6,397 nucleotides of DNA, taken from an uncultured Clostridium sp. (GTDB lineage: Bacteria > Bacillota > Clostridia > Lachnospirales > Lachnospiraceae). The notes under the pieces were generated by a model. That model ran no database searches and had not been told where the DNA came from. It was given only the letters and a program-made list of their open reading frames with translations. The position numbers and the translations under genes were made by a program. The stretch is taken from assembly GCA_945946715.1 (NCBI GenBank), contig CAMEWU010000139.1:1-6397 (forward strand), read 5' to 3'. Below, piece after piece: positions 5,114 to 6,397 of this stretch. The stretch's first letter is position 1. Every line of letters begins with the position of its first letter.

Positions 5114-6397
5114 CTTTACTTTTACTCTTCTAATTTTCCGAAACATCGGTTTTGCTCCCAACATCAAAAACAGCACCGTAGCTACTCCATGAATCAAATC
5201 AAAAGGAAGACCGGATAAATAATATACTATCAGGCTACTCCAGGCAAAAGGTGCACCTGCAAAAACAGCGGTAGACAGATTCATAATCCCACCATAAAGA
5301 ATCACTGCTGCTAAAAATCCGTATGCATAGAGTAAAAATAGTGTTCCTCCTTTTCCGCTTTCCATGGATGTATTATGGAACAGAATCCCTGCCAGAAATC
5401 CGGTCATACCCATGGCAAACATCTGCCATGGAGTCCAAGGCCCCTGACCAAACATCATATTAGACACCAGCATGGTAACCGCACCAACCAAAAAACCGGT
5501 TTCTCCTCCATATGCTACCCCGGCAATGATTGCAATTGCAGTCATTGGCTTAAAATGAGGCAACATTGCAAAGACCGCTCTGCCAGCCACACCCAAGGCA
5601 CACAGTACAGACAGCAGAACTACTCGCCTTGCAGTTGGCTTTCTTCCTTCAAAAGCCAGAAAGAACGGCAGCATACATTCTACCAAAATTAACAGAGATA
5701 TAAATAAATACTTTTCATTATTCCAAAAATGAATGCCTGCAAAAATAGTAAAGGGAATTGCAACCAATGTCATTATTATTCCAATTAGTGTATGAATTGG
5801 CAAAGAAGTATTTTCCTTTTGCTCTGTCAGACTGCTGGCAGATACTATTCCTTCCTCTATTCTTTTTTCACTTAGCAGATTACCATTCCGGAAATTCTCA
5901 TCCCTATCCTTACTGTTGTTCTCATCCTTACTGTTATTTTCAACCTTCCAATTACTTCCACAAGCTCGTAACACATCCTCTACTGTAATTGCCTGGGGCA
6001 GTATCTGTCGAACCATCCGGTTCACACCGGTGGTATAAAAATGGTTCTCAGAAAAGAATTTCTTTGGTGTCTCAATGGCTGCCAACCTCCCATCAAATAA
6101 CAACCCACATTTATCTGCATATTCTGCACAGAATTCCACATCATGGCTTACCATCAAAATAGTAACTCCCTGCTTTAACAACTGCTTTAATATGGTTCCA
6201 AAGCTCTTTTTATATTCATAATCCAATCCCTTTGTAGGTTCGTCTAAAAGCAGAATCTGTGGCTGCAAAAGCAGAATTTTTGCTAATGCCAGACGCTGCT
6301 GTTCCCCTCCGGATAAATCATAAGGATGCCGTTGAAGGAGGTTCTCCAGTTTGCATATGGAAATCAGATATTCCAGTCGTTTCTGCCAATCCTCTTT
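5105..6397 (-). CDS. ECF-type transporter: ABC ATPase domain fused to S component (5' end outside window)
   Basis: The frame stays open to the right edge, giving 430 visible residues; the real start lies outside. Residues are numbered from the edge. ABC ATPase: signature LSGGEQQRLALAK (28-40), Walker B ILLLDEP (48-54), D-loop GLD (57-59) and H-loop His85 (MVSHD). Walker A must lie upstream. An ATPase tail follows (TVEDVLRACGSN), then a hydrophilic, Asn/Lys/Asp-rich linker (about 150-200) with a small tandem repeat. Residues about 201-420 are very hydrophobic, with about six to eight membrane segments. They include LPHFKPMTAIAIIAG, GFLVGAVTMLVSN and FGQGPWTPWQM (316-326), typical of energy-coupling-factor S components, which capture a vitamin or similar micronutrient. 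ATP hydrolysis would drive import together with a T component, not seen here. The substrate is not determined; cobalamin is a weak guess. Many ECF proteins of this kind carry two ATPase domains, so the full protein may be near 800 residues, which is inference. Confidence 0.88.
   Translation of the reverse strand, partial: KEDWQKRLEYLISICKLENLLQRHPYDLSGGEQQRLALAKILLLQPQILLLDEPTKGLDYEYKKSFGTILKQLLKQGVTILMVSHDVEFCAEYADKCGLLFDGRLAAIETPKKFFSENHFYTTGVNRMVRQILPQAITVEDVLRACGSNWKVENNSKDENNSKDRDENFRNGNLLSEKRIEEGIVSASSLTEQKENTSLPIHTLIGIIMTLVAIPFTIFAGIHFWNNEKYLFISLLILVECMLPFFLAFEGRKPTARRVVLLSVLCALGVAGRAVFAMLPHFKPMTAIAIIAGVAYGGETGFLVGAVTMLVSNMMFGQGPWTPWQMFAMGMTGFLAGILFHNTSMESGKGGTLFLLYAYGFLAAVILYGGIMNLSTAVFAGAPFAWSSLIVYYLSGLPFDLIHGVATVLFLMLGAKPMFRKIRRVKVKFG
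5906..5941 (-). repeat. 18-bp tandem repeat in the ATPase/S-component linker
   Basis: Two adjacent 18-bp units (5906-5923 and 5924-5941) match at 16 of 18 positions. Each encodes E-N-N-S-K-D, giving a doubled ENNSKD in the linker between the ATPase and membrane domains. The unit length is a multiple of three, so gain or loss of a copy would keep the frame. It appears to be a lengthening of a flexible hydrophilic linker. Confidence 0.8.

Noticed and set aside
5105..6268. A 387-residue gene starting at 6268 with a TTG codon
   Set aside because: The frame continues upstream to the window edge and encodes the ABC signature LSGGEQQRLALAK directly before Walker B, so the TTG is an internal leucine codon of a longer gene.

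Overview
The window looks like chromosomal DNA from a low-to-moderate G+C Gram-positive anaerobe of the class Clostridia, most plausibly a Lachnospiraceae-type gut bacterium. The grounds are AT-rich intergenic DNA, strong AGGAGG-type ribosome binding sites, sigma-A-like promoters, and protein families typical of that group (ECF transporter with fused substrate-binding subunit, FliB-like cysteine-rich protein, CDF transporter of about 400 residues, PlsC-like protein with zinc ribbon). The genus is not determined. All six complete genes and the one partial gene are on the minus strand, so transcription runs from high to low coordinates. Coding density is high; no stretch over 300 bases lacks a gene, and no RNA gene, mobile element or CRISPR array was seen.

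In transcription order there are three blocks. (1) 6397-5105 is the 3' part of a large gene, open through the right edge. It encodes an ABC ATPase domain of the energy-coupling-factor type fused in frame to a membrane S component, so it is a micronutrient importer subunit. A stem-loop overlaps its stop codon. (2) A promoter with a perfect TATAAT at 5049-5054 precedes a compact four-gene set: a CDF cation exporter with a manganese-type metal site and a doubled cytoplasmic domain (5010-3814), a FliB-family protein (3782-2586), a HAD phosphatase starting with GTG inside fliB (2614-1964), and a PlsC-like acyltransferase with a zinc ribbon (1948-734). Spacings of 31, -29 and 15 nt suggest one operon. 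(3) A well-formed promoter at 711-683 drives an SmtB/CzrA-like ArsR repressor (630-283) and a small heavy-metal-binding protein (226-8). Three CATATG hexamers spaced exactly 16 bp apart run through this promoter and are the likely operator.

Block 3 is best read as the start of a Zn(II)/Cd(II) efflux operon. The repressor has a complete alpha-5 zinc site, and the metal-binding protein has the DCxxC motif of Zn/Cd rather than copper domains. The efflux P-type ATPase that usually completes such an operon would lie beyond the left edge and is not visible. Block 2 may export Mn(II), but what its four products do together is not obvious. The most distinctive items are the ATPase/S-component fusion, the 16-bp-phased operator, the flagellum-free FliB gene in a metal/lipid operon, and the doubled CDF cytoplasmic domain.
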